A DNA stretch of 64,000 nt from Pseudoxanthomonas koreensis (GCF_010093225.1 NZ_PDWM01000015.1:1-64000), one strand, 5' to 3'; counted from the first letter of the stretch, positions 8,385-18,506 are shown. Made by a program: numbers and translations. The notes: generated by a model from the letters alone, not told the origin.

Positions 8385-10496
8385 TTACAGCGGCACGAAG
8401 CGGATCGCCTGGCCGCCGCCGGCCGCCAGGTGCAGGCGCAGGGTGTCGTCGCTGCGCACCTCGCGGGTCTCGCGGACGAAGTCGAACGGTGCGGTCTTCC
8501 AGTCGGCGCCGTCGCCGTCGCGGTAGATCTCGGCACGGTAGCGGCGGCCCGGGTCGAGGAACGACAGCGGCACCTGCAGCTCGCGCGCCTCTTCGTTGGT
8601 GACGCTGCCCAGGAACCATTCTCCGCCGCCGCGCGCCTTGCGGGCGAAGGTGACGTAGTCGCCGACCTCGCCGTCCAGCACGAGGCTTTCCTCCCAGTCC
8701 ACCGCCACGTCGCGGATGAACTGGAACGCATCCCGATGTTGCGCATAGTGCTCGGGCAGGTCGGCGACCATCTGGATCGGGCTGTAGATCACCACGTACA
8801 GCGCCAGCTGCTTGGCCAGGGTGCTCTCGATCCGTTGGCCGCCGCGGCCCTTGAGGCTGACGATGCCGGGGGTGAAATCCATCGGCCCGCCGAGCATGCG
8901 GGTGAACACCAGAGTGGCCTCGTGGCCCGGCGGGTTCGGCGGCTGGGCCCAGGCGTTGAACTCCATGCCACGCGCGCCTTCGCGCGAGACCCAGTTCGGG
9001 TAGGTGCGGCGCAGGCCGGTGTCCTTGATCGGCTCGTGCGCGTTGATCGCGATGCGGCGCTTCGCCGCTTCCTCGACCACGCGCAGGTGGTGGCGGCTCA
9101 TCCACTGGCCCTCGTGCCATTCGCGCACCACCGGGCCACCGGCATGGTCCTGGCGCTGGATGTCGCCGGCGTCGCAGACGTAGCCGGTCTTGACCACGTC
9201 CACGCCGTTGCGTGCGTACAGGTCCAGTGCGGCCGGCAGCTGGCGCTCGTAGTGGCTCACCGCGCAGGCGGTCTCGTGGTGGCCGATCAGGTGCACGCCT
9301 TTCGCCGCGCCGTAGGCGGCCAGGCCTTCCAGGTCGAAGTCGGCGGTGGGCCGGGTGAAGTCGAAGCCCCAGCCGTTGGCGAACCAGTCGCCGTCCCAGC
9401 CCGGGTTCCAGCCTTCCACAAGCACGCCGCGGAAGCCGTTCTCCGCGGCGAAGTCGATGTACTTCTTCGTGTTGGCGGTGGTGGCGCCGTGCTTCGGCCC
9501 GGTGCCCCAGGTCTCCAGCTCCAGGTGCAGCGACCACCACACGCCGACGTACTTGGCCGGCTTGAACCAGCTGACGTCGCCGATGCGGTTGGGTTCGTTG
9601 AGGTTGAGGATGAGGTTGGATCCGGCCAGGTCGCCGGCACGTTCGCCGACCTGGATCGTGCGCCAGGGCGTGGCGAACGGGACGGCGCGCACCACCGCGG
9701 TACCGCGGTCGTCGCCGGGGGTGAGCGCGGCGCGCAGCACGCCGCCGTCGCCCTTGGCCAGGTTCATGCCGGCGTAGTCGACCAGCGCGGCCTCGTGGAT
9801 GGCGATGTGCAGGCCACGGTCGGTGCGCAGCGTGATCGGGGTCTGCGCGGTACCCACTTCGGACAGCGGCGTGCGCGAGTACAGGTATTCCTCGCGGTTC
9901 CATTCGAACGCCGGGATCCACCAGGCCGTGGCCGGGCGCGCGACCGCGAATTCGGTCAGCTCCTGGCGGATCCGGACCTCGTCCATGGCCGGCTGGCGCG
10001 GGAACTCGTAGCGGAAGCCGACGCCGTCGTCGTAGACGCGGAACACCACGTCGAAGCGGCGGCCGTCCTTCCTGCCGCCGGTTGGCTTCTCGGCGAAGCT
10101 GGCGCGCAGCTCGTTGTAGTGGTTGCGGATGAAGCGGCGCTCGCCCCAGGGCTGCTCCCAGGTCTGGTCGAAGCTGCGGCTGGACTGGCCGGCCAGTTCC
10201 AGGTTGCGCTCCAGGCGGCCGTCGCCGAGCAGGAAGCCCAGGCGCGAGGCCGCGATCGTCGCCTCGCCGTTGCGTTCGACCCGGTAGGCCAGGCGGCCTT
10301 CGTGCTGCGATTCCAGGATCACCACGATCGAGCCGTCGGGCGAGGCGACGCGCGCCAGGTCCGCGGCGCGCGCGGGCAGCACCAGCGTGGCCAGCAACGC
10401 CAGCGCGGCGGCCGGCAGCCACGGATGCGGGCGCGGGCCCGGACGCAGGCACGAGCGCGGATGCGGAGCGGGCAGGGCGGTGGCGGACGGATTCAT
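8385..10496 (-). CDS. GH97 alpha-glucosidase, SusB-like inverting type
   Basis: The protein has 703 aa with a signal peptide (hydrophobic PAAALALLATLVLPARA near residues 28-44), so it is periplasmic or outer-membrane facing. GH97 motifs are clear: Glu408 in GHHETA, Glu488 in HEPIKDTGLRRTYPN and Glu512 in REGARGMEF. The 24-residue spacing of the last two equals that of the catalytic Glu508/Glu532 pair of Bacteroides SusB, which points to the inverting alpha-glucosidase class. The ATG follows the pullulanase-like stop by 10 bp with GAGAGGAA between, so the two are translated from one mRNA. It should release glucose from maltodextrins taken up by the receptor. Confidence 0.92.
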   Translation of the reverse strand: MNPSATALPAPHPRSCLRPGPRPHPWLPAAALALLATLVLPARAADLARVASPDGSIVVILESQHEGRLAYRVERNGEATIAASRLGFLLGDGRLERNLELAGQSSRSFDQTWEQPWGERRFIRNHYNELRASFAEKPTGGRKDGRRFDVVFRVYDDGVGFRYEFPRQPAMDEVRIRQELTEFAVARPATAWWIPAFEWNREEYLYSRTPLSEVGTAQTPITLRTDRGLHIAIHEAALVDYAGMNLAKGDGGVLRAALTPGDDRGTAVVRAVPFATPWRTIQVGERAGDLAGSNLILNLNEPNRIGDVSWFKPAKYVGVWWSLHLELETWGTGPKHGATTANTKKYIDFAAENGFRGVLVEGWNPGWDGDWFANGWGFDFTRPTADFDLEGLAAYGAAKGVHLIGHHETACAVSHYERQLPAALDLYARNGVDVVKTGYVCDAGDIQRQDHAGGPVVREWHEGQWMSRHHLRVVEEAAKRRIAINAHEPIKDTGLRRTYPNWVSREGARGMEFNAWAQPPNPPGHEATLVFTRMLGGPMDFTPGIVSLKGRGGQRIESTLAKQLALYVVIYSPIQMVADLPEHYAQHRDAFQFIRDVAVDWEESLVLDGEVGDYVTFARKARGGGEWFLGSVTNEEARELQVPLSFLDPGRRYRAEIYRDGDGADWKTAPFDFVRETREVRSDDTLRLHLAAGGGQAIRFVPL

Positions 10497-10506
10497 GGCG
10501 TTCCTC

Positions 10507-13296
10507 TCATTCCAGGACATAGACCAGGGCGGTGCGCGGCGGCACGGTGAAGCGGCCGCGGGTGGGATCGAAGCGGGCCTGCGTGCGCGGGCGCGGATCG
10601 GCCGCGCCGGCTTCCAGGTGCACCGGGTGCAGCACGTAGCGCTTGCCGCGCTCGCCGGGGAGCTCCAGCACCTGCGCCTGCGGCGAGGTGTTGAGCAGGT
10701 ACAGCACCGAGGCGAAGCGCGCGCCTTCCAGGCCGTCGCCGTCAAGGCGGCCGGCGATCACCAGCGGGTTCTGCGCTGGCCCGGTATTGGGGAAGTGCAG
10801 GCGTGCGCCGACCTCGTCCGCCGTGCGCAGGCGGAACAGCGGCGAGCTGGCGCGGATCCGCAGCAGGTCGCGCAACGCGTCGCGGGCGAAGGCGATGTCC
10901 TCCGGCGCCGGCCGGATCGAGGCATCGGCCAGCCGCGGCGCGATCCACGGCCAGTTGCCCTCGTTGCCGCTGGCCGGCGGCAGCCCGGTGCCGAAGAAGT
11001 TGTCGCGATAGCTCCAGTCCAGCCGGTTGAACCAGTCGCCGGAGTCGTAGCTGTTGCGGTCCATCGACTTGGAGCGCAGCGTGTCGATGCCGGCATGGAA
11101 GTAGGCCACGCCCTGGCTGAAGGCGGTGGCCGCCATGCCCAGCACCTGCACCCGCGCGCGGTCGTGCGCGGAAGTGCCACGCGGCAGGCGGAACGCGTTG
11201 AGGTCGAACAGGGTCTCGTTGTCGTGGTTCTCGACGTAGTTGACCACCTCGCCTGGCGCGCTCGCGTAGCCGGCGGGCTGGCCGTTGTAGTCGATCGCAT
11301 GCAGTGGCTGGTGGGTGCCGTCGGCGGTCTCAAGCACGTAGTCGCGCAGGGTGCCGGCCAGGCCGACCCTGGCCAGGTCGGCGGCGCGCAGCAGGTCCGC
11401 ACGACCCAGCGCCGGATCGGCCTCGTCGTTGGGCGCGAACACCAGTCCGTTGAGCCAGCCCTGGCGGGCAACCTTGTCCGCGCCGCTGTCGCCCGGCCCG
11501 CCGCCGCGCAGCGCGTCGCGCGCGCGGTCGCTGAAGGTGCCGATGCCGCTGCCGCCCAGTGCCAGCTGCGAGGCCTGGACGAAGCGCCGGCCGTCGGCGA
11601 CCTCGCCGAAGTTCCAGCCTTCGCCGATCAGCTGCACCGGGCGCCCGGCGACGGCGTCGACCCGGCGCTGCAGCGCTTCCATCGCCGCGCGCGGCTGGTG
11701 GCCCATCAGGTCGAAGCGGAACGAATCGATCCGGTAGTGGCGCACCCACAGCGCGGCCGAATCGAGCATCAGCCGCGCCATCATCAGGTGTTCGGTGGCG
11801 GTGTTCTCGCAGCAGGTACTGCGTTCGATCCGGCCGGCGGCATCGAGGCGGTGGTAGTAGCCGGGCACGATCCGGTCCAGCACCGAGCGCTCGTCCTGGC
11901 CGGCGGCGAAGGTGTGGTTGTAGACCACGTCCATGCCCACGCGCAGGCCCAGCCCATGCAGCGCCATCACCATCGCGCGGAACTCGCGGATCCGCGCGTC
12001 GCCGTCGGACGGGTCGCTGGCGTAGCTGCCTTCGGGCGCATTGAAATGGAACGGGTCGTAGCCCCAGTTGAAGCAGTCGCGGTCGGCCACGGCCATCACC
12101 GCGGCCTGCTGCGCGGGGCTGTCGGCGGCGGCATCGGGGACCTGCGGGGTGGCGCAGCCGGATTCGGGCACGCTGGCGAAGTCGTACACCGGCAGCAGGT
12201 GCAGGTCGGTGAGCCCGGCGCGGGCCAGCGCGCGCAGGTGGGCCATGCCGGCGCTGCCGCCATTGGTGAAGGCCAGGTACTTCCCCCGGTGCGCCGCGGC
12301 GACCGTGGCATCGCCGATCGAGAAATCGCGCACGTGCAGTTCGTAGATCGACATGTCCGCCTGCGCGCGCAGTGGTGCCGGGCGTGGCGCGGCGTCCCAG
12401 CCCGCGGGCTTGAGCGCAGGGTCGTCCAGGTCGGCGATGAAACTGCGCCGCGAGTCGGCGCCCAGCCCGACCGAGTACGGATCGGTGACCCGGTTGCGGA
12501 CCAGGCCGGTGCCCGGCGCGTGCACCTCGACCAGGTAGTCGTAGTAGCGCCCGCGCAGGTCGCCGGGAAGCGTCGCCGACCAGATGCCGGTGGCCGCATC
12601 GAAGCGAAGCGGCTCGCGCCGGAGCGCTGGCCGTGCATCGCCCGGATAGACGCATACAGACACCGTGCGCGCGGTCGGCGCCCATACGCCGAAACGGGTG
12701 CCCGACGGTGCCGGATGCGCACCCAGCTCCGGCGCATCGGCGGCGGACGCATACAGGTCGTCCAGCGCGCCCGGGTGCTGCAGCGCGGTGGCTTCGAGCA
12801 CGTGTCCGCCCGCGTCCTCGCGCACCAGCACCAGCGCCTGTGTGAACAGGTCGCGCAGGCGGGCATCGTCGAGGTCGTGCACCAGCGTCGCGCCCTGGCC
12901 CACGTGCGGGAAGCGCGCGGTGACCGCGGCCGCCAGCGGCGTGGAGTCCGGCTGCAGCGCGATGGCGCCATCGGCGCCGGTGACGTGTTCGCCGGCCACC
13001 GCGCGGATGCCGCCGCGTGCGGCGTGGTACAGCCGGTAGCGCGCACCCGCATCGGCGCCGGGCCAGCGGATCGTGCGCCGGTCCAGCCACAGGGCGCGCG
13101 CTTCGGCCGGCGCGCCGCGATCGGCGACCAGCACGGTTTCGAAACCCGCGTCGCAGGCTTCTGCAGGAAGCGGGGAGGCCTGCGCGGCGGCCATGGAAAA
13201 AACCGGCAGCAGGAGGAAACCCGGCCAGCAGTGCACCGCGCGCCGGGTGACGCCTGTACCGCGGCTGCTTTCGCCGCCGCGTGTCCTGTCCCGCAT
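10507..13296 (-). CDS. Pullulanase-type GH13 debranching enzyme
   Basis: The protein has 929 aa with a signal-peptide-like segment around residues 22-41 ([21 protein letters not shown]). An N-terminal carbohydrate-binding region and a CBM48-like domain ([19 protein letters not shown]) precede the barrel. The pullulanase signature [17 protein letters not shown] is present. The triad is Asp529 (SFRFDLMG), Glu559 (LIGEGWNFG) and Asp692 (VENHDNET). These features fit the alpha-1,6-glucosidase (Klebsiella pullulanase-like) GH13 subfamily, which removes branches from starch. The start at 13296 has GGGAGGG 4 nt upstream. It is the first gene of a two-gene unit with the GH97 enzyme. Confidence 0.9.
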   Translation of the reverse strand: MRDRTRGGESSRGTGVTRRAVHCWPGFLLLPVFSMAAAQASPLPAEACDAGFETVLVADRGAPAEARALWLDRRTIRWPGADAGARYRLYHAARGGIRAVAGEHVTGADGAIALQPDSTPLAAAVTARFPHVGQGATLVHDLDDARLRDLFTQALVLVREDAGGHVLEATALQHPGALDDLYASAADAPELGAHPAPSGTRFGVWAPTARTVSVCVYPGDARPALRREPLRFDAATGIWSATLPGDLRGRYYDYLVEVHAPGTGLVRNRVTDPYSVGLGADSRRSFIADLDDPALKPAGWDAAPRPAPLRAQADMSIYELHVRDFSIGDATVAAAHRGKYLAFTNGGSAGMAHLRALARAGLTDLHLLPVYDFASVPESGCATPQVPDAAADSPAQQAAVMAVADRDCFNWGYDPFHFNAPEGSYASDPSDGDARIREFRAMVMALHGLGLRVGMDVVYNHTFAAGQDERSVLDRIVPGYYHRLDAAGRIERSTCCENTATEHLMMARLMLDSAALWVRHYRIDSFRFDLMGHQPRAAMEALQRRVDAVAGRPVQLIGEGWNFGEVADGRRFVQASQLALGGSGIGTFSDRARDALRGGGPGDSGADKVARQGWLNGLVFAPNDEADPALGRADLLRAADLARVGLAGTLRDYVLETADGTHQPLHAIDYNGQPAGYASAPGEVVNYVENHDNETLFDLNAFRLPRGTSAHDRARVQVLGMAATAFSQGVAYFHAGIDTLRSKSMDRNSYDSGDWFNRLDWSYRDNFFGTGLPPASGNEGNWPWIAPRLADASIRPAPEDIAFARDALRDLLRIRASSPLFRLRTADEVGARLHFPNTGPAQNPLVIAGRLDGDGLEGARFASVLYLLNTSPQAQVLELPGERGKRYVLHPVHLEAGAADPRPRTQARFDPTRGRFTVPPRTALVYVLE

Positions 13297-13375
13297 CGCG
13301 CCCTCCCAGGCCTCGTCGATGTCGCGCTGCCCCACTATTCCATGCTGCCCACGCTGTCCGTCCCGGTATGGTCCG

Positions 13376-13390
13376 ATGAATACGTATGCA
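13376..13390. promoter_or_regulatory. Candidate LacI-type operator, site 2
   Basis: ATGAATACGTATGCA is identical in reverse complement to 5602-5616. It sits between the divergent pullulanase-like (start 13296) and MFS (start 13486) genes, 80 and 95 bp from the two starts. The recurrence in two divergent promoter regions of one pathway supports a shared regulator. Confidence 0.72.
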
Positions 13391-13485
13391 CCGGGCACCC
13401 GGTTCCTTCGCCGCGCCCCTACCATGGCCCGGTGCGCCGCCGCGCGCACGCCGCATCCACGATTCCCGGAGGGGGGAACCGCTTG

Positions 13486-14973
13486 ATGGAACGCAAACCG
13501 CGCCTGTCGTTCTGGCAGATCTGGAACATGTGCTTCGGCTTCCTCGGCATCCAGTTCGGATTCGCCCTGCAGAACGCCAACGTCAGCCGCATCTTCCAGA
13601 CCCTGGGCGCGGACATGGACCAGGTCCCGGGGCTGTGGATCGCCGCTCCGCTGACCGGACTGCTGGTGCAGCCGGTGGTGGGCTACCTGTCGGACCGCAC
13701 CTGGACCGGCCTGGGCCGGCGCCGGCCGTACTTCCTCGCCGGCGCGGTGCTGGCCACGCTGGCGCTGTTCGTGATGCCGAACTCGCCGACGCTGTGGGTC
13801 GCCGCCGGCACGCTGTGGATCCTGGACGCGTCGATCAACATCTCGATGGAACCGTTCCGCGCCTTCGTCGGTGACCAGTTGCCGCCGTCGCAGCGCGCCA
13901 GCGGCTATGCGATGCAGAGCTTCTTCATCGGCACCGGCGCGATCGTCGCCAGCCTGCTGCCGTGGCTGCTGGCCAAGGCCGGCGTGGCGAATACCGCCGC
14001 GCCCGGCGAAGTGCCCGACACGGTGCGTTACGCCTTCTATTTCGGTGGCGTGGTCTTGTTCGGCGCGATCGGCTGGACCGTGCTGCGCACCCGCGAATAC
14101 CCGCCCGAAGCGCTGGCCGCGTTCGAGGACGCGCAGCCGGCGCAACCGCTGCGGGCCGCCGCCGCCGCGGACGCTTCGCCGGTGGCCGCGCTGGGCTGGC
14201 TGGTCGCGGGCGCGGCCCTGGCCGCGCTGATCGCGGTGCGCGGCTGGGACCGGATGCTGTACGTGCTGGCCGGCATGCTCGCCGCCTTCGGCCTGCTGCT
14301 GCTGGTCGCGCGGGCGATGCGGCCCGACGGCATGCTGCCGACCATCGTCCGCGACCTGCGCGCGATGCCGCTGACCATGCGCCGGCTGGCGGTGGTCCAG
14401 TTCTTCTCCTGGTTCGCGCTGTTCGCGATGTGGATCTACACCACGGCCGCGGTGGCCGGCGTGCATTTCGGCAGCGACGACCCGACTTCGGCCGCCTACA
14501 ACGAGGGCGCCAACTGGGTCGGCGTGCTGTTCGCCGCCTACAACGGGTTTGCCGCCCTCGCCGCGATCGCGATCCCGTGGATGGCGCGCACGCTGGGCCT
14601 GCGCGCCACCCACCTGGTCAACCTGTGGCTGGGCGCGGCGGGGCTGCTCTCGTTCCTGGTCATCCGCGACCCGCAGTGGCTGCTGCTGTCGATGGCCGGC
14701 GTCGGTTTCGCCTGGGCCTCGATCCTGTCGCTGCCGTACGCGATGCTCTCCGACAGCGTGCCGGCGGCGAAGATGGGCATCTACATGGGCATCTTCAATT
14801 TCTTCATCGTGATCCCGCAGCTGGTGGCGGCCAGCCTGCTGGGCTTCCTGCTGAAGTCGCTGTTCGGCAACCTGCCGCTGTGGGCGCTGGCCATCGGCGG
14901 CGCCAGCCTGCTGCTGGCCGGCCTGTGCGTGCTGGCGGTGCCGCGGATCGCCGCGGCGGAGGCGAAGGCATGA
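13486..14973 (+). CDS. MFS sugar transporter, SLC45/maltose type
   Basis: The protein has 495 aa with about 12 hydrophobic segments. The loop after the second segment, GYLSDRTWTGLGRRRPY, is the conserved signature of the SLC45/GPH-like MFS sugar permeases, and MEPFRAFVGDQ lies in the next helix region. Members of this group import maltose, sucrose or maltodextrins by proton symport. It is the inner-membrane partner expected for the receptor at 2732-5464. The ATG at 13486 follows GGAGGGGGG; a TTG directly before it is a possible alternative. It overlaps the next amylase gene by 4 bp (ATGA). Confidence 0.88.
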   Translation: MERKPRLSFWQIWNMCFGFLGIQFGFALQNANVSRIFQTLGADMDQVPGLWIAAPLTGLLVQPVVGYLSDRTWTGLGRRRPYFLAGAVLATLALFVMPNSPTLWVAAGTLWILDASINISMEPFRAFVGDQLPPSQRASGYAMQSFFIGTGAIVASLLPWLLAKAGVANTAAPGEVPDTVRYAFYFGGVVLFGAIGWTVLRTREYPPEALAAFEDAQPAQPLRAAAAADASPVAALGWLVAGAALAALIAVRGWDRMLYVLAGMLAAFGLLLLVARAMRPDGMLPTIVRDLRAMPLTMRRLAVVQFFSWFALFAMWIYTTAAVAGVHFGSDDPTSAAYNEGANWVGVLFAAYNGFAALAAIAIPWMARTLGLRATHLVNLWLGAAGLLSFLVIRDPQWLLLSMAGVGFAWASILSLPYAMLSDSVPAAKMGIYMGIFNFFIVIPQLVAASLLGFLLKSLFGNLPLWALAIGGASLLLAGLCVLAVPRIAAAEAKA

Positions 14974-16703
14974 TCCGCCGCTCCGCGCTCGCATTCGCCG
15001 CCGCATGCGCGCTGGCCGGCCCTGCTGCGGCATCGGACTACTACGGCACGCTGGAGCCGTTCGCCGCCGAGTCGATCTATTTCGTGCTCACCGACCGCTT
15101 CGTCAACGGCGATCCGGGCAACGACCAGCGCGGGCAGGGCGGGGCGCATCCCACCTTCGACCTGCCGCTGGCGCCGTGCGACGGCGAGGTCGGCAACGTC
15201 GGCTACCTGGGCGGCGACTTCCGCGGCCTGCTCGACAACGCCGGCTACATCGCCGACCTGGGCTTCACCGCGGTCTGGCTAACGCCCATCGTCGACAACC
15301 CCGACCAGGCCTTCACCGGCGGCGACGAGATCACCTGCGACGGCTTCCTCACCGACCGCGGCAAGACCGGGTTCCACGGCTACTGGGGCGTCAATTTCTA
15401 CCGCCTCGACGAACACCTGCCGAGCCCGGGCCTGGACTTCGCCGGGCTGACCGCAGGCCTGCGCGGGCACGGCCTGAAGACGGTGCTGGACGTGGTCGGC
15501 AACCACGGCTCGCCGGCGTGGACGATGCCGGTGGCGCAGCCGCAGTTCGGCCAGATGTTCGACGCGTCCGGCACCCTGGTGGCCGACCACCAGAACCTGC
15601 CGCCGGAAAAGCTCGACCCGGCGCGCAACCCGCTGCACCGCTTCTACAACACGAAACCGGACCTGGCCCAGTTGTCGGACCTGGCTGCCGACAACCCGGC
15701 GGTGACGGACTATCTGGTCGGGGCCTACCTGCACTGGATCGGGCAGGGCGTGGACGCACTGCGGATCGACACCATCCGCCACCAGCCGCTGCCGTTCTGG
15801 AAGACGTTCTCCGACCGGATCCGCGCCCGTCACCCGGGCATGTACATGTTCGGCGAGGCCTTCGACACCGAAGCGGCCAACATCGCCCCGTTCACCCTTC
15901 CGGAAAACGGCGGCATCTCCGTGCTCGATTTCCCGATGAAGGACGCGATGGTCGCGGTGTTCGGCAGGGAGCAGGCCGGCTACGAACGGCTGGCCGCCAG
16001 CCTGTACCTGGAGGACGCGCCCTACGCCAACGTCTACGACCTCGCCACCTTCTACGACAACCACGACATGCGCCGGCTCGACGCTGGCGACGCCGGCTTC
16101 ATCGACGCGCACAACTGGCTGTTCACCGTGCGCGGCATCCCGGTGGTCTACTACGGCTCGGAGACCGGTTTCATGCGCGGCCAGGCCGAACACGGCGGCA
16201 ACCGCGCCTATTTCGGCCAGGAACGGATCGACGCGGCTCCGTCCAGCGCCATCCACCGCGAACTGAAGCGGATCGCGACCCTGCGCCGCGAGTCGCCGGC
16301 GCTGCAGCGCGGCCTGCAACTGAACCTGGAGCTGTCAGGCGACCAGGCCGCGTTCTACCGCGTCTACGAGCACGACGGCGTGGCCCAGACCGCGCTGGTG
16401 CTGCTCAACAAGGGCGATGCGCCGGCGCGGATGGCCGTATCCGGGTTCCTGCAGCCCGGCCGCTGGCGCGACGGCTTCAGCGGCACGACCCTGAAGGTGC
16501 GTGGCAGCCTGCGCGCGGAAGTGCCGGCGCATGGCGTGCGCGTGTTCTTCTTCGACTCGCCGCTGACCCGTACCGACCTGCGTGAGCGCCTGGCCGGGAT
16601 GATGCGCGACTCCTGGCCGGAGTCCGATCGGCGGGATGAGGCGGCTCAAGCCCTCGCCGCGCCCGCCACCGGATCGGCCCACACGCTGTTCGGATCTCCG
16701 TAG
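14970..16703 (+). CDS. Secreted GH13 alpha-amylase
   Basis: The protein has 577 aa. The signal peptide MIRRSALAFAAACALAGPAAAS is cut near residue 21. The barrel begins with ESIYFVLTDRFVNGDP. The triad is Asp267 (ALRIDTIRH), Glu296 (MFGEAF) and Asp366 (YDNHDMRR). The paired cysteines in PLAPCDGE and EITCDG may form a disulphide, consistent with export. The ATG overlaps the MFS stop (ATGA), indicating translational coupling. The last 20 codons overlap the convergent PepSY gene by 58 bp, and the C-terminal tail after FFFDSP looks poorly structured. It could equally be a maltogenic or cyclomaltodextrinase-like enzyme. Confidence 0.88.
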   Translation: MIRRSALAFAAACALAGPAAASDYYGTLEPFAAESIYFVLTDRFVNGDPGNDQRGQGGAHPTFDLPLAPCDGEVGNVGYLGGDFRGLLDNAGYIADLGFTAVWLTPIVDNPDQAFTGGDEITCDGFLTDRGKTGFHGYWGVNFYRLDEHLPSPGLDFAGLTAGLRGHGLKTVLDVVGNHGSPAWTMPVAQPQFGQMFDASGTLVADHQNLPPEKLDPARNPLHRFYNTKPDLAQLSDLAADNPAVTDYLVGAYLHWIGQGVDALRIDTIRHQPLPFWKTFSDRIRARHPGMYMFGEAFDTEAANIAPFTLPENGGISVLDFPMKDAMVAVFGREQAGYERLAASLYLEDAPYANVYDLATFYDNHDMRRLDAGDAGFIDAHNWLFTVRGIPVVYYGSETGFMRGQAEHGGNRAYFGQERIDAAPSSAIHRELKRIATLRRESPALQRGLQLNLELSGDQAAFYRVYEHDGVAQTALVLLNKGDAPARMAVSGFLQPGRWRDGFSGTTLKVRGSLRAEVPAHGVRVFFFDSPLTRTDLRERLAGMMRDSWPESDRRDEAAQALAAPATGSAHTLFGSP

Positions 16704-18229
16704 CGCGCGCGCTTTGCGCTTGCCTGTGCCAGCGCGGCGAAACCGGCGGCCATGAGCAGCGCGACGACGTCGACCCAGAACGGCGCCCAGTGCCCGTCGG
16801 CGATGCTGCGCCACGGCCAGCCGCCGTTGAACGCCCCGTGCGCGACCGGCCCCAGCGCGGTGGCGACCGCGGCCGCCGACAGCAGCTCACGCGCCGCGCG
16901 CGCCGGCGGCCGCAGCGCCGCCCACAGCGCGCACAGGCCCCACGTGGCGAAACAGGCGCGGCGGATCCCCGCATCGACCGCCTCCGGCGCGAACCGCTCC
17001 GCCGCCTGCGCCGCCACGAACGCCACCGACCCCGCCACGCACAGCCCGATGCAGCCCCCGACCGTGGCCCGTGCCATGTTCACCTGCGCCCGGCCCTGCG
17101 CCACCTGCCGCCGCTTGCGCCGCGACTCGATCCACAGCAGGTTGCCCGAGTAGAACAGGAACGCGCCGCTGGTCCCGAGCAGGAAGTACAGCCATGGCAC
17201 CAGCGCATTGCCGTACTCGCCGAAGTGCAGTGCATAGGCCGCCGCCAGGGTGGCGTGGTTGCCGTCGCGCTGGCCGGGCAGCTGGGTCGCCAGCACCTGG
17301 CCGGTGTTCGCGTCCAGCGCCACCGCGCCCAGCGGGCCGAGCGCCCGCGGCGAGGTGCCGGTGATCTCGATGGCGGCGTTGGCGTCACCGGCATGCGCCA
17401 GCTTGAGGAAGGATGGCTCGAACGATTCCAGTCCCTGCGCCAGTGCGGCTTCGACCGCGCGCGCATGCAGCGTGGGCAGCGGCAGCGGCGTGCCGGGTTG
17501 CCCGGCGGCGGCGCGCACCGGCGCGGGTTCCAGCGCCGCCGGCAGCGCCTCCAGCAGCCCGCCGCGGTAGACCAGCGGATTGAGCGCGGCCATCAGCACG
17601 AACACCAGGCACAGCAGCGCGCCGGTGATGGCGAACATGATGTGCATCGGCAGGCCCAGCACGCCGAGCACGTTGTGTGCGTCCTGCCACAGCCGCTTGA
17701 GGTTGCGGCCCGGCCGCAGCGCGAACAGGTCGCCGACCAGCTTCGGCAGGTGGATCACCACGCCCGACACCAGCGCCAGGCCATACAGCAGGCTGATGAT
17801 GCCCATCAGGTAGGAACCGGCCAGCGGCAGGCCGAGCGTGTAGTGCAGCTCGTTGACCAGCTCGGCCAGGCCGGCCTGCGGCGGTTTCGGGCTGCCTTCC
17901 AGGTGCTCGGCCGAGGCGAACAGCCAGGTGCCGTCGCTGTCCTGCCAGTAGGCCAGCGCCTGCGGGAACTCCTCGCCCGGGAACACCATGCCCAGCTGCG
18001 TGCGCGCGGCCGGGTGCCGTTCCAGCACGGCATCGAGCAGTTGCTGCGCATGGTCGAGCGTATCGGCCGGGCGCGCGGCGGCCTGCGGCGACTGCCAGCG
18101 CGGCAGGTCGTGGTGGAACACGGGGAGCGCACCGGCGTAGAACGCCACGAACAGGGCAAAGCCGGCGACCAGCCCGACCCAGGTGTGCACCGTGGTGAAA
18201 GTGCGCAGCGTTGCAGCCTTGAGTTTCAT
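16646..18229 (-). CDS. PepSY-associated TM protein
   Basis: The protein has 527 aa and starts with TFTTVHTWVGLVAGFALFVAFYAGALPVFHHDL, a hallmark of PepSY-associated transmembrane proteins. It has several later helices (LYGLALVSGVVIHLPK, IMFAITGALLCLVFVLM, FLLGTSGAFLFYSGNLLW) and C-terminal helices. Such proteins accompany ferric-siderophore uptake and some act as membrane reductases. No receptor lies beside it here, so the iron role is only inferred. The ATG at 18229 has GAGGA upstream. Two small membrane-protein genes precede it with 13-bp and 1-bp junctions, so the three form an operon. Its 3-prime end overlaps the convergent amylase gene. Confidence 0.85.
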   Translation of the reverse strand: MKLKAATLRTFTTVHTWVGLVAGFALFVAFYAGALPVFHHDLPRWQSPQAAARPADTLDHAQQLLDAVLERHPAARTQLGMVFPGEEFPQALAYWQDSDGTWLFASAEHLEGSPKPPQAGLAELVNELHYTLGLPLAGSYLMGIISLLYGLALVSGVVIHLPKLVGDLFALRPGRNLKRLWQDAHNVLGVLGLPMHIMFAITGALLCLVFVLMAALNPLVYRGGLLEALPAALEPAPVRAAAGQPGTPLPLPTLHARAVEAALAQGLESFEPSFLKLAHAGDANAAIEITGTSPRALGPLGAVALDANTGQVLATQLPGQRDGNHATLAAAYALHFGEYGNALVPWLYFLLGTSGAFLFYSGNLLWIESRRKRRQVAQGRAQVNMARATVGGCIGLCVAGSVAFVAAQAAERFAPEAVDAGIRRACFATWGLCALWAALRPPARAARELLSAAAVATALGPVAHGAFNGGWPWRSIADGHWAPFWVDVVALLMAAGFAALAQASAKRARYGDPNSVWADPVAGAARA

Positions 18230-18242
18230 GCCGTCGTCGTCC

Positions 18243-18506
18243 TCATTGCACCCAACCCAGCCACTGCAGCGCCCACAGCGCGCCCAGCGCGGCCACGGCC
18301 AGCCCGCCCAGCCAGGCCCAGGCGCGGCGGGCGCTGGAGAAGGCGAACGCGGCGGCGGCCACCCCGCTCCACAGCGGGATGAAGGCGATGATCCCTGGCA
18401 CGATCGTGGCCTGCCACGGCCCCGGCGGCAGCCAGCACAGCAGTCCGGTGAGCCCTGCGGCAAGGAAGAATCCCGGGAAGATCCCGGCCAAAGCGCGTCC
18501 CCACAT
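18243..18506 (-). CDS. Small membrane protein, possible iron-uptake accessory (DUF3649-like)
   Basis: The protein has 87 aa and is almost wholly hydrophobic, with three likely helices (GIFPGFFLAAGLTGLLCWL, IVPGIIAFIPLWSGVAAAAF, WLGGLAVAALGALWALQWLG). Its ATG shares one base with the stop of the upstream gene (TGATG), so the two are coupled. Tiny proteins of this kind accompany PepSY reductases in Xanthomonadaceae and Pseudomonas iron loci. The family name is from memory and uncertain. Confidence 0.6.
   Translation of the reverse strand: MWGRALAGIFPGFFLAAGLTGLLCWLPPGPWQATIVPGIIAFIPLWSGVAAAAFAFSSARRAWAWLGGLAVAALGALWALQWLGWVQ

Noticed and set aside
10387-13485. Long plus-strand open frame before the MFS transporter
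   Set aside because: It is antisense to the pullulanase-type gene. The MFS protein starts at the ATG after a strong ribosome site.
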